From: Anseranas semipalmata
Lineage: Eukaryota; Chordata; Aves; Anseriformes; Anseranatidae
Assembly (NCBI GenBank): GCA_013399115.1
Contig: VXAA01007265.1
Location: 194,952-258,951, forward strand
Direction of reading: 5' to 3'
DNA: 64,000 bases
Position 1 is the first letter of the stretch. Each line of letters starts with the position of its first letter. A program made the translations under genes and the position numbers. Positions 10,276 through 22,599 of the stretch are shown here, one piece after another. The notes below the pieces were generated by a model that saw only the letters and a list, made by a program, of their open reading frames with translations, had not been told where the DNA came from and searched no databases.

Positions 10276-12332
10276 TCAAATCCTTGACTTAGCTTGAATA
10301 TCACTAGTTTCAGTGAGCTGAATGGATTAGATGGTCGAAACTACAGAACTAGCTGACTGATGTTTCCCATCGGAAAGTGTACCATAGCAGCCTACTGACA
10401 AGAGCCTTGCTTTCCTTAGGATGCGTTTTGAGGAGCATTTCTCTTGCAGCAGTGATAGCCTGGCATTCCTGCGTTGTTTCCTCAGTGGTGACAGCAAAGG
10501 TCTGGTGTGGCTACACAACAAATCATTAGGACAACCAGTTCAGGTTGGAAGTAATATTATTTTTGTTTGGCTGTTTGTTTTTACCTGTTTTTAATTTGAT
10601 TCCTCTCGTGGTTCCATGAAAATTTATCTTGGTGCTACTGAAGTGTAGTTGCAATAGTAGGAACAAACAACAGGGAGTGCTTCAGCTGGTGCTGGGCTTT
10701 AAGGACATGCTTTTCAGGCTGTAGCTTTGTAGTCAGTTTTTGTGAGCCCCATGGAAATAACAAGGAAATTGAATTGAACTCCGATGCGCTCTACTTCACT
10801 TACGCTGTTTTGACATCTTTCGGGTTGCAATCTAACCATTTGCTAATTGGCCCCATCTCGCAATGTTCCTGGGCACAGAGATTCATTTTAAGCCTACAAG
10901 ATGATTGGTGTCTCCTGAGCCGTTCTGGATGGGACCTTGCAGTTCTTCAGGTACCGCTGCTGTTTTACATCAACTGCGCTTAGACTGGCTAGCCCGGCTG
11001 ACATCCTCTGTCCAATTGTCTCAACCTTGTTGCTATTTTGTAACCAGAGATTGCATCTGAGCAGAAGGATGGGAATGTATCAGCCACTTTCAAGAATATC
11101 TGTTTGTGCCAAAGAGGATGGGATTTTGAGGAGTTATGACTGGCACCTAACTTCACCAGGAAACAAAACGTGATGCCTTGTGTGAGGTGGGCCTGATCTG
11201 GCACCCTAGAGCTCGACGTAGGCTTTGATTCTGCTGGGATCAGAGTGAATCCTGACCAAACCAAAACCTGCTTCTGTTTATGTTCCTTTCTGAAACCAAT
11301 CTCTTTTCTCTCCACTATGCATATTTCCACCTTTGTGCTAATGAAAACACTGGATTGTTCCAGAGGGCAGTATGGAAAGTATCTGAGAGCTTTGGCCATC
11401 TCTCTGAAATACTACAGTCGATTTGGTGTTTGCTTTGGCATGTTGCTGTGAAAGATTGTAGAGTGTGTGTATATACACAGAGAGAGAGAGTGTTCCTGCT
11501 CATTGTACCTTTGTGAGACTGCCAGACTGTCTGGTCCAGTCTGTTCTGCTACACGTAAAAAGGCCTCACAAGCACTCGCAATGCGCTTGGACCAGGCACT
11601 AAGTTGAAAGCAGTTCTTGAAAAAATCATCTTTCTGCCTGAATATCATTTGCTCCCCATTGTCATGAGTAACACATAAGATTTCTTGTCAGTGGAGAAAA
11701 TTTTTCCATCTTCCCTTGGTTTACTCTGTGTACTGGGTAACATCTCATATAATGCGTCTGCATGGCCCAACTGTATCAGGCAGTCAGTTCCCTTTCAGGG
11801 TCTGAGAGATGCTCTTCTAAACAGAGGAATAATATGTGTAAAATAATGTGTAAAAATCAGCAGTAAGATTCAGCCCTGCCTGGATGTTGCTCTTGACAAA
11901 GGACATATTTTCCTCCCGTAGCCCTTTGCCTTCTAAAGGAAGATGAGATGAGGATTTCCAGGTGGAAGGCATTTCTGTCCTAACTAAGATTTCTCTCCTC
12001 TATGTGCCAATACTGTCCAGCTGAAAGATCACACAGCACCCTTTGAGAAGGTAAAGGATAACTCCAGGAGCCCACTGGTGAGCTGTCCTGACCATGAGAA
12101 AGCTCATTCTAACAGCTAATGATTTCTGAGAGCTCCTGGTGAAAACTCACGGGCCACAGGACCTGTGCTTGACTAGTAATTGTAAAGTATTTTGATTTTG
12201 AGCTTGGAGTATGAACAGCAGTTTGGAGAACTCACATCTTCCTTTATTTTTTCTAATGGCATCTCAGATTTCCTTTTCTGGAAGGAGCAGCTGGAAAACA
12301 AACATACATTAATGAGAATTACCAAGTAACTA
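10276..12332. other. Unique non-coding DNA
   Basis: No recognised gene or transposon. A TG/TATA/AG-type simple stretch lies near 11464-11490. Short ORFs on both strands (for example around 10989-11399 minus) show no family motifs and overlap each other, as chance frames do. Confidence 0.55.
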
Positions 12333-12430
12333 GATCCAACCTGTGGCCCATCTGGCCTCGAATCCTGTCTGTAGTAGCACTGAGTATTTGGAGGAAGATG
12401 CAGATATTGCTGGAATGGATGATTACAAAT
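12333..12430. repeat. Possible ancient amniote interspersed repeat
   Basis: The phrase GGCCCATCTGGCCTCGAATCCTGTCT, split over 12345-12370, followed by a TAGTAGCACTGAG segment and GGAGGAAGATGCAG, resembles an old repeat seen in turtles and birds whose consensus reads roughly GGCCCATCTAGCCCAGTATCC and then CAGTGGCCA. The match is by eye and only about 100 bp, so class and orientation are uncertain. Confidence 0.35.
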
Positions 12431-13293
12431 GACCTACAGATAAACATGTCCAATGCTTTCTTGAGAGCTCTGTCTCAGGTTTTGTTTCAAGCGGCAACTC
12501 TATTAATTTTAGCAGAGGAGATACAGTAACTGGTGCTTAACAATTAATTTTTTTGTTTCACCTGTTTGCTGGCCAATTTTGCTTTACAAAACCCATAAGT
12601 AGGGAACACTGCTGTTTTCTTTGGTACTGAAGACAAGAAGGAATTAAAGGATTCAGGATTGTAAAGCCTTCCATGAATAATTTAGGCTCTGTTTCCAACA
12701 AATATTCGCTCTGCTACATACGCACTGATACTGGGCTCAGACACTTGTGGTATCAGCAACAGTGCCAAACCCCTGTGAGCCAAAAGGAAATAGGCTTTTA
12801 TTCAGTGTCAGCCATCAATCTGTCTCCAGCCTTCAGGACATACTTTTGTCAATTAGGGGCTTCTGCTTGAGAAACCTGGCCTGTTAGCTTGCAACAAAAA
12901 TAGATAGGCCCAGGCACGTTCAAAGAATTACCTCTGTGACCTTCCCTACGAAATGTTGTGCAGCCCTGCCAGCCTTGCTCCTCTTACTGCTCTGCTTCAT
13001 GTTTCTCTTGCGAATAAATATTGCTGCACATACTTAGGCCAATGTACACAATCACTCAGTTTCTCCTGCTAAAATGATTGAACTGCCTGAGACAGAAATG
13101 ACGAGTCTTCTTAAGCAAACAAGTCAGTGGGTTTTTCTGGGTCTGATGACTTTTAGGGATCTTCTTGGCATTATAAAGATGGATGAAAGCCTAGGAAATT
13201 TATAGCTGAGACTGCCTATGTCGGATTCTCTTATTCCTGCCAGCAATGCAGTGAGACCTTTAGGCAAGGACTTCCCTATTGTAGCCTTTTAGG
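12431..13293. other. Unique non-coding DNA
   Basis: No recognised gene, RNA gene or repeat. Confidence 0.5.
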
Positions 13294-13315
13294 TTTTTTT
13301 TTTTTTTTTTTTTTT
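13294..13315. repeat. Poly(T) tract
   Basis: A run of about 22 T residues. It could be an A-tail of a minus-strand retroposon, but no recognisable body adjoins it. Confidence 0.9.
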
Positions 13316-13504
13316 CAATGTTTGGAAACACTGAAAGCAAACACACTGCTTCTGCAGCATGGTAAACGGGCTTACTTCATCCAGAAACCACCTTGCGAAA
13401 GCTTTGCTAGCACACACCGATCCCCTCACTCACGTGCAATTTCACACTGGGTGCTTCAAGGCACTGACCACCCTGCCAGCACCAGCAGCCAGCAAGGTGA
13501 ACAC

Positions 13505-13710
13505 TGACGTGCAGGCCCTGTGCCAGTAGTGTTGGGATCGCTTGGTTGCTGCCCCTGCGCCCAAAGGCTCAAAATGGCGTCCCCTCCGGCGGGGCATGGC
13601 GGTGCCTCTGTAAGGCCGTCCGGAGGAGAGCTGCTGTTGAGAGCTGCACGGCATCGAGTGCGGCTCTGTGTGTTTGTGAAGATAAATGGACTCGGAGGAA
13701 AAGCGCTTCT
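13505..13710. promoter_or_regulatory. CpG island, candidate promoter or first exon
   Basis: I count about 14 CpG in roughly 200 bases at about 60 percent GC, enough to meet the usual CpG-island criteria in this CpG-poor setting. In its middle is CAAAATGGCGTC (13570-13581), which is both a YY1-type site and close to the TISU start element (SAASATGGCGGC). The ATG at 13574 has A at -3 and G at +4, a strong Kozak context. From it a 58-codon frame runs to a stop at 13748-13750, or alternatively 12 codons to a donor-like TCTGTAAGG at 13608-13616. I recognise no protein from it. On the minus strand a 169-codon ORF (13442-13951) crosses the island and also has no recognisable domain. A transcript start here is plausible but unproven, and direction is undecided. 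Confidence 0.4.
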
Positions 13711-13750
13711 GCTGTGCTGCTGCTATTTTAGTGTGAAAGTGAGACCCTGA

Positions 13751-16700
13751 AATGCTCTGTTCTACTTCAGTAGCTCTAAGAGGAGCCTTTCTCCAGAGGT
13801 CTCTGGTACCCAGATTAATTGAAATAACTCCAAAAGGCTCTTTTAAATCTAATTCCCTCCCCCATGTATGCAGTCTCTTCCTCACTTTTTTTGTCCTGTC
13901 TACACCCTCTCTTGAACAAAAAGCTTTCAAATGCTCTTCTGGAAAGAACACAAATGTAATTCAGATGAAGTTAATGTGAAGTCAAGTTGATTGCACTTCA
14001 CCCTGAAACCACTGGCAGTGCCTGTGCTGGCTAGAGTGAGAAGGGAGCTCACACATAACTGGGAAACTCAGGATGAACTGAACAAAGAGCAGGCTGGAGG
14101 CTGGAGATCACCACTCCCTCCTCCCCGTGCGACCTCCTGCGCTCATGCTGGACCCTTTGATCCCTGTCCAGGCACGGTGACGTGGCAGCCTGGGCCTGGC
14201 CCAGGGATGGCTGGGCGGAGGCTGTTGTCATCTGTGTGGGCTCTTGATCCACCTTGTACCCTCGTTTCCACAAACACTGCGGAGCATCGCTGCGGGGGGC
14301 ATTGCTGCTGGTGCTCCTCCAGCTGAAACACAGAAGCATTCCATCCAAACACAGCTCCGTTTACCAGAAACCGCTCCGATAACAAAATTTAAAACAAGTG
14401 GGCCTGTATTTTGTAACCGCTATTCTATTTTTGCCAGGCGCATTTCTATTTGACACAGAAATCTGAGACCGTGTGCGCAGTGGTGCTGCTCAGGGCACAG
14501 AGCTCATGTCTCTCAGGAGCGGTGGCTCTGGGGGACCCCCATGGCCGAGCACAGCTTGCTTGGGAAGGTACTGCTCACGGCAAGAGCAGTGCCAGGATCT
14601 CACCCATGGGAGCACACCCTCTGGACCACCTGCTTTGGGACAGTACTTTAATTCTAATAGGAATTTTATTGCTGGGCTTAGTGAATATCAAGAACTCTAG
14701 AGTCTAAGATGAGTCCTTTCAGATGTACTATTATTGCCACTCATGTTGACATGGTAATGTACAAAATGAGCTAAAACTCTTGATAGCAAAGGCTAACTGG
14801 CTATAAGGTGACGTGGAGGGGGATCAATGGTGGAGGTGCAAGCTGTGGTTCGTTGTGCTTCTCAGCTGCATTTGGTTGTGGCCGTTCTTCCAGCAGCAGG
14901 CTGGAAGAGGGAGCCGGTTCCTCCTAGCTGCCTCTGCAGTTGTGTCTTCTGATAAGTAGCCTCCAGCACAGTGGCACAAGTGGGCTTTTTGTGATTGAAG
15001 ACTGTTAGCAGCAGACTGCATGTCAGCTGTTATAATAACCTCTGTTTTCTATTAAATCCTACAGTGAACCTGATATGGGTTCTGATCTTTATTATTTCCA
15101 TGGGATGGTCAGAAGATACTAGAGGAATTATACCATTCCCTATCAAAATCTCTCTGGCTAACTCCTACAGCACAGTCTTGCATGACCCTTTTATTAAATG
15201 ACACCAGGCTTTCCCAGGTGGTAGATCCACTACCTCTAGCAGGTTGCGCAAAGGATGTTGCAACCCTACAATTATTATTCTAGTGCAAATGCTGGAACTG
15301 GTTGAAGAGGTTTTAGAAACCCTTTCTCTCCTCAGTTTCCCTCCGCAAATTACTTTAAAGGTTGGTGAAATAAATTTAGTCCAGACAGATGAAAAACAGT
15401 GTCACAGCATCTCCTCATTCCTGTGGGTTTTTACACAACAGGACTTCAATAACACAAGGGCAAGTGCCTGGAGCAGGAGACTGCAAAAACACCATAAGCC
15501 TCCCAGTGCTGCCCAGCTGGTGCCACCAAGAGGGGTCAAGACACATCAGGGCAATAGCCCATGGCTTGGGCAGCGGCTCAGTGCTGGCACCTCTGACAGA
15601 GCAGCCACTGTTGTGCTACTCTCATGGAGCTCTGCAGTTACAGCAACAAAAATCCTCTGCTATAGATGAAGATAAACTATTTGATGCTCAACCAGGGAAA
15701 TCAATCTCTTTGTATGCAGTAGAAGCGGAAGCTGTAGGGGCCTAGGACAACTTTATGCCTATTTACCTATTAGTGCATCTACACAGAGGACTGTGGTGCC
15801 TCTGAGGCAGCATTAGGAGACAGGACAAATGCCCAGAGCTCTCCATGTGGAGCTCCCTGGAGCTTAGTGCTCACCCCTGGCTGCAGCACTTACGCATCGG
15901 GGTGAGTCAGCCCCCGGAATTGCACAATGACGGGTTCATCAGCCCAAAAGCTGTGTGTGAGGATAAGACCCTTATCCTGAAGCTGAACTGCAAGACTGCC
16001 CTTAGGTGAGATGCTGCGGTTGGTACAGCTCGAGGGAAATATGGATCTGGTTTAGGAGAGGTACCTGTCTTTAAGATGATTTTAAATGTTTGCATTTTTT
16101 AATGCAGCCTTTTAGAGTGTTTCAGCTGCTTCCATCTGGAATTCAATTCCTCTCCCTGTTAATCAATAACAGGTCTTAACAAAACAGTATCTCACAGGAG
16201 ACACAAGCACACAGTGCTGAACAAAGGAAAACAGCCACTGGCTTACAGCAACAATTGCTGCTACACAATGGGTTTTCAAAGCTCAGTATATATTTTGTCT
16301 CTAGTGGGAAAACCATAACAAGACTGAATTAGTGGCTGGGCTTGCCAAAGGGAGAAATTAAAGTGCGGCTGTTTGTCTGACACCTTGAAGTACCTTTATT
16401 TATTTTGGGGGAGAGGACAGCATGAGGAAATAATATGCCTGTTAGGGAAAACTATTTTCTGTGTCTTTCTGAAGCACGCAGTGTCTCTGCACACCTGCAG
16501 GGCTGGGTCCAGGTTGGGGGCCAGCAGCACTTTCTGGTGAGAGGGCTCCTTGGCAGTGCTGGCACCCACGGGGATGCTGCCTGCAGGGCTGGGGAGCTGC
16601 AGGGATGGAGGTGGGAGCACGGCATTCAAGGGGAGGACGGGCTGGGAGTCTCGTCCCTGCCAGGTGAGGCTTGGGGCTGATGTGCAGGGGACCGTTTGGT

Positions 16701-17094
16701 GAGGGAGAGAGAAAAGGGAGGGAGTATGTGAGAGCAAAGCAAATTTCCTTCCCTGCACGCGGTCACCTCCGAGCTTGCAAACTTAACTGCTCATCTGTGG
16801 ATCTTGACAGCTCCTTGCTCTGGCACTAATGGGCTTCTGGAGTTCCCAGTGAGCTGTAATCGCCTTGGTTCAGGGCTCAGCTTGCACCTGTACAAGCACC
16901 TTCACCCCTTGCTGTTAACCTGTGGTCTCCCTTATTCAGCAGCTAAGCTTGTAAATTCATGTAACCAAATAGCTGTGCTGTTAACTGCCTGCACAAAAAT
17001 GAACAACACATCCATCTTCCAGTGCCCAGCCGGCAGCCTAATGACACTCTTCGCTCTGTGCAGAGGTACCCTTTCAGACATAACTAACTCTGGC
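13751..17094. other. Unique DNA of mixed composition, no gene recognised
   Basis: No homology-supported gene. Around 14360-14460 the sequence turns AT-rich and motif-dense in a manner seen in conserved non-coding elements, and around 16480-16700 it is G-rich. The ORFs near 15244-15745 and 16396-16758 lack family motifs. Confidence 0.5.
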
Positions 17095-17330
17095 ACCGCA
17101 GAAACAGTTGTTTCAGCGTTCACACACGCCACGCGGCTCATCCGGGCAGGGGAGGGAGGCTGCCCGAGCGGAAGGCTTCACGCTGCTGGCCCCACGCATT
17201 GGGTCCCTGCGATGTGACCTCCCCACGCTGTGGCCTGATGGCTGCGAGGGAGACCCTCTCCCAGCCAGCCGTGCCTGATGCCCTGGGGCAGGAGCACACC
17301 TGCAGCGGTTTTGTTTGGGCCTGCGACCGA
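17095..17330. promoter_or_regulatory. CpG island
   Basis: About 17 CpG in 235 bases at roughly 60 percent GC, with an observed/expected ratio I estimate at about 0.7. A 174-codon minus-strand frame (17113-17637) and other frames cross it, but none shows a domain, and GC-rich DNA readily yields open frames. No TATA or clear initiator is seen. It may be a distal promoter, a lncRNA start or simply a GC-rich patch. Confidence 0.35.
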
Positions 17331-17455
17331 CCTCTGATGAGTCTCTTGGAAAAGCTGTGCCTCGGTTTCCCTGTCCATAAAACAAGTGTAATTTCCTGAA
17401 GTGAAATGCTGCTGGGAGGACATGTGCTACTGAAACATGAAAAGGTGCTGAGGTT
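17320..17455 (+). mobile_element. Degraded MIR-like SINE (probable)
   Basis: CTGTGCCTCGGTTTCCCTGT at 17355-17374 followed by CCATAAAACA is the hallmark of the MIR core on the plus strand, preceded by a GAGTCTCTT that fits the eroded upstream core. The 3' part is weak (GTGAAATGCTGCTGG). It is an ancient copy and its ends are uncertain. Confidence 0.55.
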
Positions 17456-19670
17456 TTTGGCCTCTGTAGTTCTTGCCAGCATCTGTGGTTTGAGTCCCCT
17501 AGTCTTGAAACTAGCCTCAGCAAGAAGGAGGTCGTCTGAATGCGGACCAGGTTTCCTGTGAAACGAGGCTCATGCAATTGCTGTGTGTGTGGGCAGGTGT
17601 GCGAGGCCCTTCCAAGCGGTCCCCATGAGGACAGCAAATCCTACGAGCTCTGAGGAAATCTCTGGTGTGAGCTCTTCCTCCTGCTTCCAGTGAGGAAGGG
17701 GCCGGGCTGCAAGATCACCCTTTGCTGGAGACCCCACGTGGGAGATCAGCTAGGGACGCTGTTTGCAGGAAACAAGGCTTGACTGCTTCTGCTCTTGCTG
17801 GTATTACCACTTGTTACCAAAGGCGAGAAAGCACAGCTTTCTGTCTGCAAATAACTTAGACTTGCCGTTGGCAGAGATCTGATATGTTCCCTTCCTAGCC
17901 CCCAAAGCAATCACAGGCAATCAAAGTTAGGAGCACGTGAGCTGGCAGGGGTTGAATGGACATTGCTTTTCTTTATTTGCTGGCTGCTTACCTGGTGTAA
18001 CAGGCAGTCCGAGAGAATTTCTTAATTAACCAGGCTCTGTCCTGTGTGGCATGTGTACACAGCCAATGGGCATTATAAAAGCATAGTTATTACACTGGTT
18101 CAGGAAAGGCCCCAGCATAGTTGTATCGTTAAGGAAATATCTTAGAGAAAGGGAGAGAAGGAGTCTGGGCCCTGGTCTCCAGTCAGAGAAGACTTTGTTA
18201 TTTTTGTGTTAAACGTTGCTGGGTCCAGTCTCAGAGGAGAGTGGGTGGAGGGTTAATTTGAGCTGCCTTTGGAAACAATTTTGAGCAATGCACAGCAAGA
18301 TCTCAGGGAAACAATGTTTACAATCTATATCCTGCCTCAAATTCCATAGACTCTGCTCTCCTGCCCCATTGCCGAAATTAGCTGTAGTCACCAGGATGCA
18401 GCTGGTGTCCCAAGCATGAGCCCTTGTAAGTCAGCCATCACTCAGTAGCTTTTATACAGTTAAAGAGAGAGAGTTTTTCCTGGTTGTTGAGCATTGCCTA
18501 CTCTTACAGTTGTGCATTCACCTTTGCAGTGGCAGCTGGAAACGTCTGATACATCAAGCCTAATCCAGTGTTCTTAATGAGGCACTGATCTGAGCAGTGG
18601 GCTTGCTTCATGGTGCAGAGTGGAAATGCAGGAATTTTGCCAAGCTAGGTAATATTGAGTTCAGAGTGTTTGTCGATTAGCCTTCCCATCCATTAGATCC
18701 AGGTTGCTTTGAGCTTTTAGTTCGCTCTACCTAAATTAGTGCACTCCTTCCCTTAGTCCTTTGGCAGATGGGTGGCCTCTTCTCCCTCTAGTCTTGACTT
18801 GGAAGGGGAGCATTTGAAAATCTGGAACTTTGGAGAAGAAACATCTCTTTAAGTAGTTCAGTTGCCGCAATACACTTGAAAGAGTTGGTGTCAGGGCTTT
18901 TTGTAATTATTTAAAATATTAAATAATGCAAGCTAACAGAAACAAGGCAAAATACATAATTTATAGGGGGGCATCCTTCGGCTGTCCCTCTGCTCTTGCA
19001 GGTTTTTACTCTGACAGACCAGGACCAACTCAGCATTCCCCAAGGCAGAGACTTGCATCCTGCCTGTGTAACTGTCTTACTCCCTCTTGCTCCTGGGGGA
19101 GGAGGAGAAGGAAATGAATAATTTCTGCTTTCCTTCTGTTTCTTCATTTCTGATAGCTTCTTCAGCAGGAAAGAGGAGATGAATAATGCTGGGACCCTGA
19201 TCATTCTTTACTGTTTTTCCTTTTCTTTCTCATCACCCGAAGACGGAAGAGGGAAATGACAGCAGGCACTCAATATCCACTCATCATTTCAATCCAGCTC
19301 TTTAACTGCTTTCGTTATCCAGTGGCATGATGGTCTTTGGCTTGTTATTTACTGGCTGTTTAATTTAAATGTATCCTCATCAGGGAGCCAAAAGATCCAG
19401 TCTTAAAGCTCTTTCACATGATTTGTCTAATCACTCTCTAAATTATTTATCACGGCTCTGAACTGTCTGGAGATTTTATTTTTTTTCTTTTAAGCACCAT
19501 GATTTGTTCCAAAGCATCTGTAAAAAATCATGACTGACCTCCCATCTGGGCAACAGCTCAGCTCTGTCCTGGGGCTGGGTCGTGTCAAGTGTGTGAGCTC
19601 TGTTTCAAAAGCATAAAATTCCTGACATGGTGAAATTCTTTTCTTACATATTTGTTGACAAAAGGCGGGC
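17456..19670. other. Unique non-coding DNA with possible conserved block at 19270-19480
   Basis: No gene recognised. The last 200 bases (19270-19480) are repeat-free and contain GTTATTTAC-type FOX and GTTTAATTTAAATG homeodomain/POU-type sequence. This is only a suggestion of regulatory function. Confidence 0.45.
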
Positions 19671-19718
19671 AGGGAAGGGAAGGGAAGGGAAGGGAAGGGA
19701 AGGGAAGGGAAGGGAAGG
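19671..19718. repeat. (GGGAA)n microsatellite, G-quadruplex-forming
   Basis: Nine to ten perfect copies of the pentamer AGGGA/GGGAA lie in 48 bases. The plus strand has at least four runs of GGG separated by AA, the classic G3N2 quadruplex pattern, and is also a pure purine mirror repeat able to form a triplex. It is the only perfect minisatellite-like tract of this kind in the window. Confidence 0.95.
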
Positions 19719-21244
19719 CTGCTGTTAGGAATGCACAAGCAAGATGCTGCATAGCTGGGCCAGAAGCGAGTGGAACATTTTGTTACGGAAATGGCCACGA
19801 AAATGCTCCTCCCTGCCTTAGAAAATAGTTATTTAAAGCAGGATCGATTGCCAGTCCTCCTTGCCGCTGTTGTCATTTGGACGTGGCATGTGTAAATAAT
19901 ATTTCCTCATGAAAGAAAACTTTCAGCGATGACAGCACTCCTCTGACAGGAAGTTCCTGTCCCAAAGGGGAGGCATCAGCCCTTCCCTGGAAATGGCATC
20001 TCCCTCCAAAGAGAAAGCCCAGGAACTGTGATTTATTTTTCCTCTAAAATCTCAGACAAGTGAATTTTGACCTCTAGATGCCATGGAAGTGGCACAAATG
20101 GTACACAGCTTCCAAGGATATTTTAAAGGTGTTTTTGGTGGAGTTACACAGCACAGCGCTCATGTGAAAGTAAAAACACAGTGAGAAAGTGAAAAAATGT
20201 ATGTGACTTAAAGCAAAGCCCACTTTCCCCTAGGATCTTTATAATCAAAGTGGCAATACATGCTTTAAAGCTGTTCTTCAAAACAGCTTTACCTTTACCA
20301 ATGCCAGTGAGCAAAAATCCTTTTATTCACAGCTAATGACAGCTCCTGTCTCTTCAGAGGCTGGGGACACACCTTCAAGAGTCTGGAGGTACCAAGCACA
20401 AAGAGATGTTGACATACGCCCCATGTGTTTTGTTAACTATGTTCTGCTGATGTTTTTCTCCTTTTCTCCCATTTCGTCTTCAGTTTTCCATGGAGATTGA
20501 CCCACATCAGAGTTAAACACCCTCAAATTTTATGGAAATTCAGGCACACATCTGGATCCCAGCTCTGCAGCTTGAACCCATTGCTGTTTGTTATTGTTTG
20601 CGTTGCTTCAGGCCTCACTTAGGGATTGTACAAAGTGTTCTTTTTAAAAAAATAAATACTGAAGTGTCCTTACAGCATCCAAGGGCAGCACACTCCTTCT
20701 GCAAGGTGTTGTAAACTGATCACTGCAGAAGCACAGAAAGGAAACTTCAGGAGTGCATAGGGCACTAGGGCTTCAGAAAATAAGGTTTTGATGGTTTTAG
20801 GGGACTCAGAGTCAGCCTCAGTTCCACATAAGCCCCTCTTCCAGGTGAAGGGAGAGCACGGGGACTTTGAGGAGCATCCAGGTGCCCTAAATCAGGGAAC
20901 TTAAAGACCTTGCTTGACACAGGGATTGTGGTGAGATTTAGGCCAGCTGAGCCTGGCTGTTGGAGGTAGGGACCTTCTCTCCTGCTGACTAATCAGTCTT
21001 AGCAGAGAAGGAGGCACTGAGCAACCCTCCTGGCTGAAGGCTGCGGAGACACGGCAGAGCTGCTGGTGATGCCAGAGGTACAGATCATCCTCTTGTCTCT
21101 CCTATATTTATCCCCCTGGCCCCAATGATCTAAACTCCTCGCTTTATTTTTATTGGGATTTTCTTTGGATGAACCCTATTAAACGCATCACTAGTGCTGA
21201 AATTTCCCTATGCCAATAAAACCATCTGTTTTATTAACTATTGG
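19719..21244. other. Unique non-coding DNA
   Basis: No recognised gene, RNA gene or transposon. Confidence 0.5.
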
Positions 21245-21505
21245 AGGTCTCCGGAGCGTTTCTCACAGGCGCACAGGCGCACAGCCCTTTCTGCCGCCTC
21301 CAGTGCTCCGTGTCAGCCCTGCTAACAATGGGAGGGGACCCAGGAGGTCGCTGGCAGGAAGCGCCGCTTCCCGTGCATAATGAACCGGCTGGGAGACTGA
21401 GGCATGAAGATAGCACACGAGACACACAGTGCAAACCGCTGAAACAATAAACAAACAAACGAGCGGCCAGCACTTCCTCTTCTTATATTGTTAACGCCGC
21501 TTCCT
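21245..21505. promoter_or_regulatory. CpG island
   Basis: About 17 CpG in 260 bases at 55-60 percent GC, with an observed/expected ratio I estimate near 0.9, the highest of the islands here. It contains GGCGCACAGGCGCACAG and TGCATAATGAACCGG. Short frames cross it on both strands without recognisable domains. It lies just upstream, on the plus strand, of the longest ORF of the window, which runs on the minus strand toward it. Confidence 0.4.
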
Positions 21506-21553
21506 TAGCCCAGGTTACCCCAAACCCACCCCTCAAAATACAGCCTTTTAGGC

Positions 21554-22354
21554 TCACTGATGCTTAACCCCTTCACTGCCAGTTCTGGCTGAAGGCACAA
21601 GCCAACGCTTGCCAACGTGATGGCCAGCACAGGGCCTGCTGCTCCTCCTGATGGCTTGCTGGAGGAACTGGAGATCCCTCTTCCTGAAAGTGATAACAGC
21701 ACTTTTACCAAAAATGGAGTGAAGAGGGATGTAGTTTGGCCATAAGTCTCCATGGCTGTGGCACCCTGGTACCAGCACTGCTTCCCGTGTGGGTACCGGC
21801 ATCCAGACCGGCAGGCAACTCAGCCTGAATCCTAAACGTTGATTTCCAGAGATACTGGCATCAGAACCAAGACCTAGAGGAAGAGTGGACTTGTGGCTCA
21901 AAACCAGCTCCTGCAGCTGTCCTCCATCGTGCTGTTGCTTCACCGTCCCTGTTGCAGGTGGGTCAGCTATGCCACGGGTGCTCCCCATCCTGTGCACTGG
22001 CAAGTATCCCATTGCACATTCCCACCAAGATCCTTTCCTCTGACCCCAGGGTGGAGTCCTGCCCATGGTCTTGCCCTTCTTCCCTCCCCACCCAAACCAC
22101 TCTTTGGGCATGTTGTCGTTTTGTTGTTTCTGACCTGTTAACAAGAGAATTATGAAAGCAGAAATTGGGCAGTGGCAAACCCGCCTCCGTCTGGGTAATT
22201 TTTGCAGATGCCTGGTTGAAAAGCAGTTGGGGATGGTCTCTGTTTTTTGTGCATGTGCGTATTTCATCCCACGGCAGCTGGTGTTTGTGGCACACAGGAG
22301 CCGTGGGGCTGGTGGCAAGGATGCGGCCCCACTGGTTGGTGGATCCTGCTCCAT
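21554..22354 (-). other. Longest ORF of the window, 266 codons, function unknown
   Basis: The minus-strand frame runs 266 codons from an ATG at 22354 to a stop at 21554. It has a basic segment (PRRRR, about residue 55), a short hydrophobic stretch (FIILLL) and a basic C-terminal part (KRWLVPSARTGS). I recognise no fold, repeat or signal peptide. The composition follows the local GC-rich DNA and a second minus frame (21963-22373) is also long, which argues for chance. It lies between a CpG island and GC-rich sequence. If transcribed it could be a lncRNA with an incidental ORF. I do not claim a protein. Confidence 0.12.
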
Positions 22355-22599
22355 TGCAGCCTCCGCAAAACACTGCCAGGGAGCGGGGAAGGATGGTTCG
22401 GAAGAATTAGGCTGGTCCTGCTGGAGCTGGGAAGCTGCTTTTCAAAAGGAGCACTGACATTTCTCCCCGTCTGCCCCCAGATGCGGAGGGAGGCGGGGGT
22501 GGCCTGGAGGGGATGCGACCCTCCCTGGGACACCCCCCTGCAGCAGCCGCAGTGGCTGTCACAGGGCAGGCCCTGCCTGCTGCTGAGTGCTCCCAGCTG

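Noticed and set aside
13442..13951. 169-codon minus-strand ORF
   Set aside because: Crosses a CpG island, shows no domain, and overlaps other open frames; GC-rich DNA gives long chance frames.
17113..17637. 174-codon minus-strand ORF
   Set aside because: Same reasoning: CpG-rich DNA, no motif, three frames open at once.
18062..18080. GCCAAT followed by TATAAAA, like a core promoter
   Set aside because: The spacing between the CCAAT and TATA elements is far too short for a normal promoter and no ORF or CpG island follows.
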